A stretch of DNA of 64,000 nucleotides from Virgibacillus_F sp049310925 (GCF_049310925.1 NZ_JBMERP010000001.1:1-64000), one strand, 5' to 3'; positions 52,787-61,763 are shown, counted from the first letter of the stretch. Notes: generated by a model from the letters alone, not told the origin. Made by a program: numbers and translations.

Positions 52787-55129
52787 ATGAATGAACGAAT
52801 ATTTCGTGTTCTGGAATTTAATAAAATAGTTGACCAACTTTCCTCTCACGCTGCATCAAGTCTAGGTAAAAATCAAGCTCTCCAGTTAAAGCCACTAACC
52901 GATCTTGACAGTGTGTTAGAGATTCAAAAAGAAACGGATGAAGCAGCTCAGATACTTCGGCTGAATCTAGCAGTTCCATTAGGTGGAATATTTGATATCC
53001 GTGCTAGTATTAAACGAAGTGTTATAGGCGGTATGTTAAGCACAGAGGAATGCCTGGATATTGGCAATACTATCTATGGAGGAAGACAAGTTAAAAGCTT
53101 TGTTAATAAGTTGGAAGAGGAACTACCCATACTAGTAAGTTTAGTTGAGCGAATAGAGCCGCTAAGAGATTTGGAACAACATATAAAAAGTAGTATTGAC
53201 GATCATGGAAATGTAATGGATAGTGCATCCGTAAAACTGAAAAGTATTCGATCTTCGATAAGAACTTATGAAAGCAGAGTACGCGATCGACTAGATGGCT
53301 ACACCAGATCGAAAAGCGCTATGTTATCTGATCCAATTGTAACAATTCGTAATGATCGTTACGTGCTGCCTGTTAAGCAGGAGTATCGTGGATCAATTGG
53401 GGGCATAGTTCATGATCAGTCGGCTTCTGGTGCCACATTGTTTATGGAACCGAAAAGCGTAGTAGATTTAAACAACCAACTACAGGAGGCATTTATAAAA
53501 GAAAAGCATGAAATTGAACGGATATTAAGAGAACTAACGAGTCACATTGCAGCTGAAGAGCTCTTTTTAACTGAGAACGTTGAAGTATTAGGAAAAATAG
53601 ACTTTATGTTTGCCAGGGCTAAGCTAGGACAGTCAATGAAAGCTTCGATGCCTAAAATGAATGATAAAGGGATAATAAAAATGCAACAGGGGAGACACCC
53701 CTTGATTCCTATCGATGATGTTGTTGCTAACGACATTGAAATCGGGGAGGATTATAATTCCATCGTGATAACGGGTCCTAACACAGGAGGGAAAACTGTT
53801 ACCTTGAAAATGGTTGGCCTCTGTACACTAATGGCTCAATCAGGATTACAGGTTCCTGCACTTGATGGTTGTGAAATGGCAGTTTTCGAAAACGTATTTG
53901 CAGATATTGGTGACGAGCAATCGATTGAACAAAACCTAAGTACATTTTCGTCTCATATGACAAACATTGTTGAGATAATGAAAAATGTTAACTATAAGGC
54001 ATTGGTTCTGTTTGATGAGTTAGGTGCAGGTACTGACCCGCAGGAAGGCGCAGCACTAGCAATGTCGCTCCTCGACGAAGTTATTGATAGGGGGGCGCGT
54101 GTAATAGCTACCACCCACTACCCTGAGCTCAAAGCATATGGATATAATCGGGAGAATGTGGTTAATGCGTCTGTTGAATTTGACGTGGAATCATTAAGAC
54201 CTACCTATCGTCTATTACTGGGTGTTCCAGGGCGGAGTAATGCTTTTGAAATCTCAAAACGTTTAGGGTTAAGTGAGTCAATAATTGATAGTGCCAAAGG
54301 ACATATTGGAGTTGATTCAAAAAGCGTTGAAAAAATGATTGCATCGCTTGAAAAATCACAACGCGACTCTGAAAAGGATTATGAAGCAGCACATCAAACA
54401 ATGCTTGAGACAGAACAGTTAAAGCGTGATTTAGAGAAGCAATGGAAGGAATTTGAGGATAAAAGGGAACGATTATACAAAAAAGCTGAAGATAAAGCCA
54501 ATAAGGCCTTGCAAGAAGCAAGAGAAGAAGCAGAACTGGTAATTGATGAAATTAGGAAAATGAAGACTAATGCAAATTTAAAAGAACATGAGTGGATTGA
54601 AGCAAAAAAAATGTTAGAAGATGCAAGACCAAAATTGTCCACAAAGCGTGATGTGGATAAAGCGGAACCTTCAAACAGCACAAAAGATCTGAAGGTCGGT
54701 GATACGATTAAGTTATTAACCCTTAACCAACAAGGAAGTGTGCTTGAAAAGGTTGGTAACCAGGAGTATTTGGTTCAGGTTGGAATAATGAAAGTAAAAG
54801 TGAAAAGGAAAGACATCCTGTTTATTAGTGATAAAAAGGAGTTTACGGAAAAACATATAACAACAGTGAAAGGTTCCGGTTTTCATGTTAAATCTGAACT
54901 GGATTTGCGCGGTGAAAGGTTTGAAGATGCTTCGTTACAACTGGAGAAGTATATCGACGATGTGATTCTTGCTGGATATCAGAAGGTGTCAATCATACAC
55001 GGTAAAGGGACAGGCGCATTACGAAAAGGAGTTCAGGAAATGGCAAATCGTCATCCGAGAATTGCCAGCACGCGACCTGGTGTGAGTGGTGAAGGTGGAA
55101 GTGGTGTAACTGTAATAGAGCTGAAGTAA
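52787..55129 (+). CDS. mutS2: MutS2 family endonuclease/ATPase
   Basis: A 780-residue MutS2 (MutSB), not a mismatch-repair MutS. Core and clamp regions lead into the ATPase with Walker A GPNTGGKT (about 331-338), Walker B VLFDELGAGTDP and THYPELKAYG. A charged coiled-coil (about 515-620) follows, then a KOW-like segment and the C-terminal Smr domain with LDLRGERFEDA and HGKGTGALR. MutS2 suppresses recombination and rescues collided ribosomes in Bacillus. AAGGAG precedes the ATG. Confidence 0.95.
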   Translation: MNERIFRVLEFNKIVDQLSSHAASSLGKNQALQLKPLTDLDSVLEIQKETDEAAQILRLNLAVPLGGIFDIRASIKRSVIGGMLSTEECLDIGNTIYGGRQVKSFVNKLEEELPILVSLVERIEPLRDLEQHIKSSIDDHGNVMDSASVKLKSIRSSIRTYESRVRDRLDGYTRSKSAMLSDPIVTIRNDRYVLPVKQEYRGSIGGIVHDQSASGATLFMEPKSVVDLNNQLQEAFIKEKHEIERILRELTSHIAAEELFLTENVEVLGKIDFMFARAKLGQSMKASMPKMNDKGIIKMQQGRHPLIPIDDVVANDIEIGEDYNSIVITGPNTGGKTVTLKMVGLCTLMAQSGLQVPALDGCEMAVFENVFADIGDEQSIEQNLSTFSSHMTNIVEIMKNVNYKALVLFDELGAGTDPQEGAALAMSLLDEVIDRGARVIATTHYPELKAYGYNRENVVNASVEFDVESLRPTYRLLLGVPGRSNAFEISKRLGLSESIIDSAKGHIGVDSKSVEKMIASLEKSQRDSEKDYEAAHQTMLETEQLKRDLEKQWKEFEDKRERLYKKAEDKANKALQEAREEAELVIDEIRKMKTNANLKEHEWIEAKKMLEDARPKLSTKRDVDKAEPSNSTKDLKVGDTIKLLTLNQQGSVLEKVGNQEYLVQVGIMKVKVKRKDILFISDKKEFTEKHITTVKGSGFHVKSELDLRGERFEDASLQLEKYIDDVILAGYQKVSIIHGKGTGALRKGVQEMANRHPRIASTRPGVSGEGGSGVTVIELK

Positions 55130-55157
55130 ATAGAAGCTATAGGAGATGGTGCTACTG

Positions 55158-55565
55158 ATGGAGAACTTTTGGGAAATTGCTTATGTTGAAATCGCCGCAA
55201 GATACAGTGTTGTTATTTTATGTACTGTAGTGTTTTTAGCAATATTCGAATTGGTAACATCTTACAAGAACTGGGATGAGATAAAAAAAGGGAATTTTGC
55301 TGTTGCAATGGCCACAGGTGGTAAGCTGTTTGGAATAGCAACTATTTTCCGGTATTCAATTGAACACAACGACACGATACTACAGAGTATTGGCTGGGGA
55401 ATATATGGTTTTATCCTATTGTTATTAAGTTACTTCATCTTTGAATTTTTAACTCCAAAAATAAAAATTGATAAAGAAATCGGAAACGGAAACTATGCTG
55501 TTGGTTTTATTTCCATGTTAATCTCGGTTGGTATGTCATTTGTAATTGGAGCAAGTATTGGTTAG
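55158..55565 (+). CDS. yshE: DUF350 family membrane protein (YshE-like)
   Basis: About 135 residues with four membrane segments, in two similar halves each containing a KGNFAVAMATGGKLFGIA or NGNYAVGFISMLISVG motif; this internal repeat is typical of DUF350. The ATG at 55158 is 12 bases after AGGAG; an in-frame ATG at 55146 directly abuts that site and a GTG at 55149 is too close. The start is therefore uncertain by a few codons. It follows mutS2 as in B. subtilis. Function unknown. Confidence 0.83.
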   Translation: MENFWEIAYVEIAARYSVVILCTVVFLAIFELVTSYKNWDEIKKGNFAVAMATGGKLFGIATIFRYSIEHNDTILQSIGWGIYGFILLLLSYFIFEFLTPKIKIDKEIGNGNYAVGFISMLISVGMSFVIGASIG

Positions 55566-55577
55566 GGGCGAAAATTA

Positions 55578-55652
55578 ATGGAAACATTAGCAAAGGTTTT
55601 GATTGTAGTAGCAATAATATTTGCTATAGTGGGGATTTTCTATTTGGTATAA
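55578..55652 (+). CDS. Predicted 24-residue single-span membrane microprotein
   Basis: ATG at 55578 is preceded by TTAGGGGCG (55562-55569 region) with good spacing, 12 bp after the yshE stop and just before a terminator. The product starts METLAK, continues with a hydrophobic stretch VLIVVAIIFAIVGIFYL and ends with valine and TAA. This is one membrane span with a short polar start. It resembles the first segment of small DUF2905-like membrane proteins, but that is a weak impression. Likely co-transcribed with yshE. Confidence 0.55.
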   Translation: METLAKVLIVVAIIFAIVGIFYLV

Positions 55653-55655
55653 AAA

Positions 55656-55696
55656 AGAGCTTTCGCTACTGACAAAGTAGCGGGAGTATTTTTTTA
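55656..55696 (+). terminator. Intrinsic terminator after yshE and the microprotein
   Basis: CTTTCGCTAC-TGACAAA-GTAGCGGGAG stem (with G-U pairs) followed by TATTTTTTT. Confidence 0.85.
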
Positions 55697-55697
55697 G

Positions 55698-55958
55698 GTT
55701 CTTTTTATAAATTGATTTCAAGACCCCGACGGTCGATATTTCTGGATAACGGCTGATTCCAAGGACGCGACTTTTATCAGCATCTATAGGAACTTAAAGA
55801 CAAATAAAACTTACAACACCATTTTTAGTCAGACAACGAAATAGATGATAATAAAGAGTCTTAATTTTGTTTTTTTAAAAAAACTTCAAATAAAGTTTCA
55901 AAAAATACAAATTAATCGGTATAATGAATATACATAGATAAAAAGGAGGAGAAATAAA
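55698..55958. other. Intergenic region upstream of lcfA
   Basis: No gene is seen. It begins with GGTTCTTTTTATAAATT (from 55696), faintly like the end of the MITE-like element. Near its right end, TTTCAA (55896-55901) and TATAAT (55920-55925) form a likely sigma-A promoter with 18-bp spacing for lcfA. AAACTT (55881-55886) and AAGTTT (55893-55898) form a small inverted repeat over the -35. There is no FadR-type box here. Confidence 0.5.
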
Positions 55959-57653
55959 ATGGAAGAACGTATTTGGCATAATCATTATCCAACAGAAATA
56001 CCTAAAAGTATTACGTATGATACGAAGCCACTTAATCAGTTTTTAGCAGAAAATGCAGAGCGTTACAAAGAAAAGAAAGCGCTTCACTTTTTAGGTAAGG
56101 ATATGACTTATGGAGAGCTGTATAAAGAGGCGAAACAACTGGCTTGTTACTTTCAGGCCTTAGGTTTAGAAAAAGGAGATCGTGTAGCGATTATGTTACC
56201 TAACTGCCCACAAGCGGTAATTGGTTACTATGCAACACTTATGGCGGGTGGAACTGTTGTACAAACAAACCCACTTTATATGGAAAGAGAGCTTGAATAT
56301 CAACTAATTGATTCTGGGGCAACGTTCATTATTTGTTTGGATATTTTGCTGCCACGAGTAACGAATGTTAGAGGGAATACCTCAATCAAGCATACCATTG
56401 TAACTGGGATCAAAGATTACCTGCCTTTCCCTAAAAATCTTATTTATCCTTTCATTCAAAAAAAGCAGTACAATATGGTAGTTAAAGTTGAACAAACAGA
56501 AGACACCCATGTATGGAAAGAAATAATAGAACATGCTTCTACAAACTACAAGCCAGTTGAAATAAATGCAAAAGAAGATTTGGCATTACTTCAATACACT
56601 GGGGGCACTACAGGAAATCCAAAAGGCGTAATGCTAACCCACTATAATCTTGTTGCGAATGTACAGATGAGTCAAGCTTGGTTGTACAAAACGAGGGAAG
56701 AAGGAGAAACAGTACTAGGTGTCTTGCCATTTTTTCACGTATATGGAATGACAACCGTAATGAATATGTCAATCATGCAAGGTTCTAAAATGGTATTGTT
56801 GCCTAAGTTTGAGGTAGAAGATGTTTTGAAGACTATCCAAAAACAAAAACCTACTTTGTTTCCAGGCGCTCCAACTATTTATGTAGGTTTATTAAATCAT
56901 CCCAACCTCAAAAAATACGATTTGTCCTCTATTGAGGCCTGTATTAGTGGATCTGCCCCGCTACCGATAGAGGTACAGGAGCAATTTGAACGGATAACAG
57001 GAGGTAGACTAGTGGAAGGATATGGTCTGACTGAATCTTCCCCAGTAACGCATTCTAATTTTGTTTGGACAAAGCGGGTGAATGGAAGTATTGGAGTACC
57101 ATGGCCAGATACTGACTCTAAAATTCTTCAACCAGGTACAATGGAAGAAGCTCCAGTTGGGGAAATAGGAGAAATAGTGGTAAAAGGTCCACAAATAATG
57201 AAAGGGTATTGGAATAATCAAGAGGAAACTGACAATGTTTTAAAAGATGGTTGGTTATTTACTGGGGATTTAGGTTACATGAATGAAGAAGGTTATTTTT
57301 ATATTGTGGACCGCAAGAAGGATATGATAATAGCAGGCGGATACAATATTTATCCAAGAGAGATTGAAGAAGTACTTTACGAACATGAAGCTGTACAGGA
57401 GGCTGTTGTTGCTGGTATACCTGATGCATATCGTGGAGAAACGGTAAAAGCCTATATTGTACTTAAGTCAGGTTTTACGCTTGAAGAAGATGAATTAAAC
57501 GCTTATTGCCGTAAAAAGATGGCCGCCTTTAAAGTTCCACGAATTTATGAGTTTCGTGATGAGCTACCGAAAACAGCAGTAGGCAAAATTTTACGTCGAT
57601 CTTTAGTTGATGAAGAAAAAGAAAAAATGAAAAATGTCAGCACTACAATATAG
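55959..57653 (+). CDS. lcfA: Long-chain fatty acid-CoA ligase
   Basis: Activates fatty acids to acyl-CoA for beta-oxidation. The 564-residue protein has the AMP-binding motif YTGGTTGNPKGVMLTH (about 213-228), YGLTESSP, GWLFTGDLGYM and VDRKKDMIIAGGYNIYPRE with the hinge, and the C-terminal catalytic lysine in TAVGKILRR. AGGAGG precedes the ATG. First gene of lcfA-fadR-fadB-etfB-etfA, but here it appears to have a promoter without a FadR site, whereas fadR has its own controlled promoter. Confidence 0.95.
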   Translation: MEERIWHNHYPTEIPKSITYDTKPLNQFLAENAERYKEKKALHFLGKDMTYGELYKEAKQLACYFQALGLEKGDRVAIMLPNCPQAVIGYYATLMAGGTVVQTNPLYMERELEYQLIDSGATFIICLDILLPRVTNVRGNTSIKHTIVTGIKDYLPFPKNLIYPFIQKKQYNMVVKVEQTEDTHVWKEIIEHASTNYKPVEINAKEDLALLQYTGGTTGNPKGVMLTHYNLVANVQMSQAWLYKTREEGETVLGVLPFFHVYGMTTVMNMSIMQGSKMVLLPKFEVEDVLKTIQKQKPTLFPGAPTIYVGLLNHPNLKKYDLSSIEACISGSAPLPIEVQEQFERITGGRLVEGYGLTESSPVTHSNFVWTKRVNGSIGVPWPDTDSKILQPGTMEEAPVGEIGEIVVKGPQIMKGYWNNQEETDNVLKDGWLFTGDLGYMNEEGYFYIVDRKKDMIIAGGYNIYPREIEEVLYEHEAVQEAVVAGIPDAYRGETVKAYIVLKSGFTLEEDELNAYCRKKMAAFKVPRIYEFRDELPKTAVGKILRRSLVDEEKEKMKNVSTTI

Positions 57654-57781
57654 AAATTACAAAATCACGTTAACCAAAATGTAACTTAAAGACGGATATA
57701 AGAAATTCTTACTATTCGCTATAGGGAATATAAGCGAGTTATAAGTTTTTCTGATTAAAGAGTGTACAAGCAGTATATTGA

Positions 57782-57835
57782 TTGACATGAAGGAATGTAG
57801 TCGGGTACAATGAAAAATGAATGATGTCTCATTCA
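57782..57835 (+). promoter_or_regulatory. fadR promoter with FadR operator
   Basis: TTGACA (57782-57787) and TACAAT (57806-57811) are spaced by 18 bp. TGAATGATGTCTCATTCA (57818-57835) is a palindrome of 7-bp arms TGAATGA/TCATTCA with a four-base centre. It matches the B. subtilis FadR (YsiA) box, and lies over the expected start of transcription. It should give autoregulated, fatty acyl-CoA-induced expression of fadR-fadB-etfBA. Confidence 0.88.
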
Positions 57836-57875
57836 TTTTATGGCTATTGTAGCAATGCTAAGGGGAATGACCGTA

Positions 57876-58460
57876 ATGAAAAAAAATAAACCAAAATACA
57901 ACCAAATAATAGATGCAGCGGTAAAGGTGATTGCTGAAAATGGGTATCATGCATCACAGGTTTCTAAGATTGCTAAAAAGGCTGGTGTAGCTGACGGAAC
58001 AATCTATCTTTACTTTAAAAATAAAGAAGATATTCTCGTTAAATTGTTTGAGGTTAAAATGGGTCAATTTGTAGATCAAATAGCCCACAGCATTAACAAA
58101 GAACAAAATGTAAGTGATAAACTTTTGACTTTAATTAAAATGCATTTTCTTCAATTAGCAAATGACCACCATTTGGCAATTGTTACCCAGCTTGAGCTTC
58201 GTCAATCTAACACAGAATTGCGTATGAAAATTAATAAGGTGCTAAAGCCATATCTAGCCGAAATTGATAACATCATTCAAGAAGGTATAATTAAAAAAGA
58301 CTTTCGTGGGGATTTAAATCTACCACTAGTAAGACAAATGATATTTGGGACTCTAGATGAAGTGGTGACAAACTGGGTTATGAACGAACAAAGGTATGAT
58401 CTACTTTCACAAGCTCCTGATGTTCACGAATTAATCATTAATGGACTTTCCGTTAAATAA
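57876..58460 (+). CDS. fadR: TetR-family fatty acid degradation regulator FadR
   Basis: Repressor of fatty acid degradation genes, released by long-chain acyl-CoA. The helix-turn-helix is in QIIDAAVKVIAENGYHASQVSKIAKKAGVADGTIYLYFKNKEDIL (residues about 9-52, given here as start QIIDAAVKV and end FKNKEDIL). From ATG 57876, which follows AGGGGA by nine bases, the protein has 194 residues as in B. subtilis. An in-frame ATG 12 codons earlier touches the operator and lacks a ribosome site. A FadR box lies at its promoter. Confidence 0.94.
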   Translation: MKKNKPKYNQIIDAAVKVIAENGYHASQVSKIAKKAGVADGTIYLYFKNKEDILVKLFEVKMGQFVDQIAHSINKEQNVSDKLLTLIKMHFLQLANDHHLAIVTQLELRQSNTELRMKINKVLKPYLAEIDNIIQEGIIKKDFRGDLNLPLVRQMIFGTLDEVVTNWVMNEQRYDLLSQAPDVHELIINGLSVK

Positions 58461-58480
58461 TAATAGAGGAGGACTTGAAT

Positions 58481-59254
58481 TTGGGAACAATCGCCTATGA
58501 AAAAGATAAACATGTAGCAATATTAACAATTCAAAAGCCACCTGCAAATGCACTATCCAGTCAACTAATTAAGGACATAGATAGTAAGTTGGACGAAATA
58601 GAAAAAGACACCGATATTAAAGCTATCGTCTTGAAGGGAGAAGGGAAGTTCTTTTCCGCGGGGGCAGATATTAAAGAATTCACATCGCTTCAGAATGCCT
58701 CAGATTACCAAACCCTATCCGAAAATGGGCAAGAGATATTTGATCGAATTGAAAACTTTTCCATCCCTGTAATTGCTGCGATTCACGGTGCAGCATTGGG
58801 GGGTGGCTTAGAGCTTGCGATGGCATGCCACATTCGTTTCGTAACGGAAAGTGCCAAACTTGGCCTTCCGGAGCTCACACTTGGGATTATTCCAGGATTT
58901 GCTGGAACTCAACGTCTCCCACGGTATGTTGGTGCGGCCAAAGCATATGAAATGCTATTAAGTGGTGTGCCAATTACGGGTAACGAAGCGCATAGCTATG
59001 GCCTGGCAAATCGAGTTCTTCCTGATGATGAAATATTCAATGAAGCTATTAAACTAGCTAAAAACATTGCTTCTAAGAGCAAACCAACAATAAATCATGT
59101 TATGCGCTTGATTACTTATACAAAATCAGATAAATTTAAAGATGGAGTACAAGAAGAAGCCAAAGCATTTGGTGAAATTTTTGGTTCTGATGACGCCAAG
59201 GAAGGTATTCAAGCATTTCTAGATAAGAGAAAACCTAATTTTCAAGATAAGTAG
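58481..59254 (+). CDS. fadB: Enoyl-CoA hydratase
   Basis: Hydrates trans-2-enoyl-CoA in beta-oxidation. Crotonase fold of about 257 residues with the oxyanion-hole segments SAGADIKEF and HGAALGGGLELAMAC, and catalytic glutamate region LPELTLGIIPGFAGTQRLPR. AGAGGAGGA is seven bases before TTG 58481, preferred over the TTG at 58475, which is only one base after that site. Second gene of the FadR-controlled unit. A 124-bp gap with no clear terminator separates it from etfB. Confidence 0.93.
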   Translation: MGTIAYEKDKHVAILTIQKPPANALSSQLIKDIDSKLDEIEKDTDIKAIVLKGEGKFFSAGADIKEFTSLQNASDYQTLSENGQEIFDRIENFSIPVIAAIHGAALGGGLELAMACHIRFVTESAKLGLPELTLGIIPGFAGTQRLPRYVGAAKAYEMLLSGVPITGNEAHSYGLANRVLPDDEIFNEAIKLAKNIASKSKPTINHVMRLITYTKSDKFKDGVQEEAKAFGEIFGSDDAKEGIQAFLDKRKPNFQDK

Positions 59255-59378
59255 AGAGGAAATAGGTCCACTTCTTAAGGGTTAAGAGAGGAAAACGTAA
59301 GGGCTTGAATAAGCAGTAAGTAAAACGCTTTCTTATGCTCTTAATCAGAGCAAGATAATAGTTGAAGGAGGAAATCAT

Positions 59379-60152
59379 ATGAACATTTATGTTTTGTTGA
59401 AAAAAACATTTGACACAGAGGAAAAAATCACTGTAACAAATGGACGGATTGAGGATGATGGAGCTGAGTTTATCATTAATCCTTATGATGAATATGCAGT
59501 TGAAGAAGCGATAAAACAACGTGATGAGCACGGTGGTGAAGTTACAGTCGTTACAGTTGGGGACGCAGATTCTGAAAAGCAGCTGCGTACTGCTTTGGCG
59601 ATGGGGGCGGACAAAGCTGTTTTAATTAATACTGAAGATGATCTAGAAGAAGGGGATCAATTTACTACAGCAAAAATATTGGAAGCTTATTTTGATGAAA
59701 AAGATGTAGATCTTATTCTTGCTGGAAATGTTGCTATAGATGAAGCAAGTGGTCAAGTAGGTCCTAGACTTGCTGAGCGACTAGGAATGCCATTCGTTAC
59801 AACAATTACTGGTCTTAAAATCGATGGAGAGACAGTTAATATTGAGAAAGACGTGGAAGGCGACATTGAAAAAATAGAAACTAGCCTGCCTGTTCTAGTG
59901 ACATGCCAACAAGGACTAAATGATCCAAGGTACCCTTCTCTTCCGGGTATTATGAAAGCGAAGAAAAAACCCCTAGAAGAATTAGAAATTGATGATCTTG
60001 ACCTAGATGAAGATGATCTGGAACCTAAAACAAAAACAGTTGAAATTTATCTACCTCCAGAAAAAGAGGCCGGTAAAGTTTTGGAGGGCGATCTTGAAGA
60101 TCAGGTTAAGGAATTAGTTACATTATTAAAAACTGAATCGAAAGTATTATAA
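59379..60152 (+). CDS. etfB: Electron transfer flavoprotein subunit beta
   Basis: A 257-residue EtfB, which with EtfA takes electrons from acyl-CoA dehydrogenases. N-terminus MNIYVLLKKTFDTEEKI, nucleotide-site region VGDADSEKQLRTALAMGADKAVL, and the ETF-beta signature LAERLGMPFVTTITGLK with later KKKPLEELEIDDL. AAGGAGG precedes the ATG. etfA follows after 27 bp. Confidence 0.95.
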   Translation: MNIYVLLKKTFDTEEKITVTNGRIEDDGAEFIINPYDEYAVEEAIKQRDEHGGEVTVVTVGDADSEKQLRTALAMGADKAVLINTEDDLEEGDQFTTAKILEAYFDEKDVDLILAGNVAIDEASGQVGPRLAERLGMPFVTTITGLKIDGETVNIEKDVEGDIEKIETSLPVLVTCQQGLNDPRYPSLPGIMKAKKKPLEELEIDDLDLDEDDLEPKTKTVEIYLPPEKEAGKVLEGDLEDQVKELVTLLKTESKVL

Positions 60153-60179
60153 ATCTTTACACAGGAAGGGAGAATTGAC

Positions 60180-61157
60180 ATGAGCGAAAAACTATTGGTT
60201 ATTGGTGAATCAAGAGATGAAGCATTACGTAATGTAACATTTGAAGCTATTGCAGCAGCTAAGAAGATAAATGCTGAAGGCGAAATTGTTGGTGTCGTAC
60301 TAGGAAACGAAGATCTGCAGGAACAAGCCCAGGAAATGGTTTACTTTGGGGCAGATCGTGTTATTACAGTGAAGCATGACAATCTAAAATCATATACATC
60401 TGAAGGATATGGTCAGGCAGTTATGGCAATTGTTTCAGAAGAGTCACCAAAAGCTATTATAATGGGACATACTGCTATTGGAAAAGATTTAACACCGAAA
60501 ATTGCAAGTAAAATGGAAACTGGCTTAATTTCTGATGCTACTGATATAGAATTGAAAGACGGAAATGTAATATTTACTAGACCAATATATTCTGGTAAGG
60601 CATTTGAGAAAAAAGTAATTACGAGTGGCGTGACATTTGCTACCATTCGTCCAAACAACATTGCTGCTTTGGAACGTGATGAATCCCGTACTGGTGATAT
60701 TGTATCTAAAGAAATTGATGTAGCTAACATCCGTACTGTTATAAGAGAAGTCATTAGAAAAGCAACTGAAGGTGTGGATCTTTCAGAAGCAAAAGTAATT
60801 ATTGCTGGTGGAAGAGGAGTAAAAAGCGAAGAAGGATTTAAACCATTACAAGAGCTTGCGGATGTACTAGGTGGTGCAGTGGGTGCTTCTCGTGGTGCTT
60901 GTGACGCAGAGTACTGTGATTATTCATTGCAAATCGGACAAACCGGTAAGGTTGTTACACCGGATCTGTATATTGCATGTGGGATATCTGGGGCAATCCA
61001 ACACTTAGCGGGTATGTCCAATTCCAAAGTGATTGTAGCAATCAATAAGGACCCTGAAGCAAACATATTTAATGTAGCAGATTATGGCATTGTGGGAGAT
61101 CTGTTTGAAGTTGTTCCAATGCTTATTGAAGAAATTAAAAGCTTACAAAAAAATTAA
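60180..61157 (+). CDS. etfA: Electron transfer flavoprotein subunit alpha
   Basis: A 325-residue EtfA that binds FAD. The C-terminal FAD domain has AGGRGVKSEEGF, SRGACDAEYCDYSLQIGQTGK and LYIACGISGAIQHLAGM with conserved serine, arginine and histidine contacts. Pairs with EtfB to pass electrons to the membrane quinone pool. AAGGGAG precedes the ATG. It closes the fatty-acid degradation operon before a strong terminator. Confidence 0.96.
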   Translation: MSEKLLVIGESRDEALRNVTFEAIAAAKKINAEGEIVGVVLGNEDLQEQAQEMVYFGADRVITVKHDNLKSYTSEGYGQAVMAIVSEESPKAIIMGHTAIGKDLTPKIASKMETGLISDATDIELKDGNVIFTRPIYSGKAFEKKVITSGVTFATIRPNNIAALERDESRTGDIVSKEIDVANIRTVIREVIRKATEGVDLSEAKVIIAGGRGVKSEEGFKPLQELADVLGGAVGASRGACDAEYCDYSLQIGQTGKVVTPDLYIACGISGAIQHLAGMSNSKVIVAINKDPEANIFNVADYGIVGDLFEVVPMLIEEIKSLQKN

Positions 61158-61172
61158 TTGTTTGTTTTCTCC

Positions 61173-61212
61173 AAAAGGGCATAATTGGATAAACCCGATT
61201 ATGCCCTTTATT
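61173..61212 (+). terminator. Intrinsic terminator after etfA
   Basis: AAAGGGCATAAT and ATTATGCCCTTT form a 12-bp stem, followed by ATTG. Confidence 0.85.
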
Positions 61213-61215
61213 GTG

Positions 61216-61248
61216 CGTGCAAAAACTTTTCTTACTGCATTTTCTAAT
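61216..61248 (+). repeat. Terminator-adjacent repeat, copy 5 (internal deletion)
   Basis: Only ACTTTTCTTACTGCA (61225-61239) and the terminal TTTTCTAAT (61240-61248) remain, fused directly; the second hairpin is missing. As in copies 1-4, it sits immediately after the tail of a terminator (etfA). Confidence 0.5.
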
Positions 61249-61363
61249 GATTACTAGTTGCTCTTAACGGGTAATATCTTATATAAGCAAGCAAGTTATT
61301 AGCGTGGTAAAACTAACGATGATATAATTTATTTAGATTCATGTTCACTGAGGAGGAATAAAA

Positions 61364-61678
61364 ATGGCAATTGTAAATGTATCAGATCAAAGCTTTTCAA
61401 AAGAAACTGCTGAAGGATTAGTATTGGCTGATTTTTGGGCACCATGGTGTGGACCTTGTAAGATGATTGCTCCAGTTTTAGAAGAAATAGATGGAGAAAT
61501 GGAAGAAAAGGTTCAAATCGTGAAGTTGGATGTTGACGAAAACCAAGAAACAGCTGGTAAGTATGGTGTTATGAGTATTCCAACATTATTGCTTTTTAAA
61601 AATGGCGAAGTAGTTGACCAGGTAATTGGTTTCCAACCAAAGGAAGCTTTAGTAGAATTAATCAATAAACATGGATAA
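61364..61678 (+). CDS. trxA: Thioredoxin
   Basis: A 104-residue thioredoxin with active site WCGPC (Cys29 and Cys32) in FWAPWCGPCKM, the cis-proline segment SIPTLLLF and VIGFQPKEAL at the end. General disulfide reductant. GAGGAGG precedes the ATG. TATAAT at 61323-61328 is a probable -10; the -35 is weak. It has its own terminator. Confidence 0.97.
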   Translation: MAIVNVSDQSFSKETAEGLVLADFWAPWCGPCKMIAPVLEEIDGEMEEKVQIVKLDVDENQETAGKYGVMSIPTLLLFKNGEVVDQVIGFQPKEALVELINKHG

Positions 61679-61726
61679 AAGTAGTTCTTTCTAACTATGG
61701 TAAGCATTGTTATAATTTAGTATGTG

Positions 61727-61763
61727 AATCCCTTGTTGCTTATTGTAACAGGGGATTACTTTT
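61727..61763 (+). terminator. Intrinsic terminator after trxA
   Basis: AATCCCTTGTT and AACAGGGGATT form a stem, followed by ACTTTT. Confidence 0.8.

Noticed and set aside
55696..55715. GGTTCTTTTTATAAATT as another end of the MITE-like element
   Set aside because: About 15 of 20 bases match the terminal repeat in an AT-rich region; without the interior or the other end it could be chance.
59305..59345. AAGCAGTAAGTAAAACG with CTTTCTTATGC as a sixth copy of the terminator-adjacent repeat
   Set aside because: Only the first hairpin is vaguely similar; the second half is missing and no terminator precedes it.
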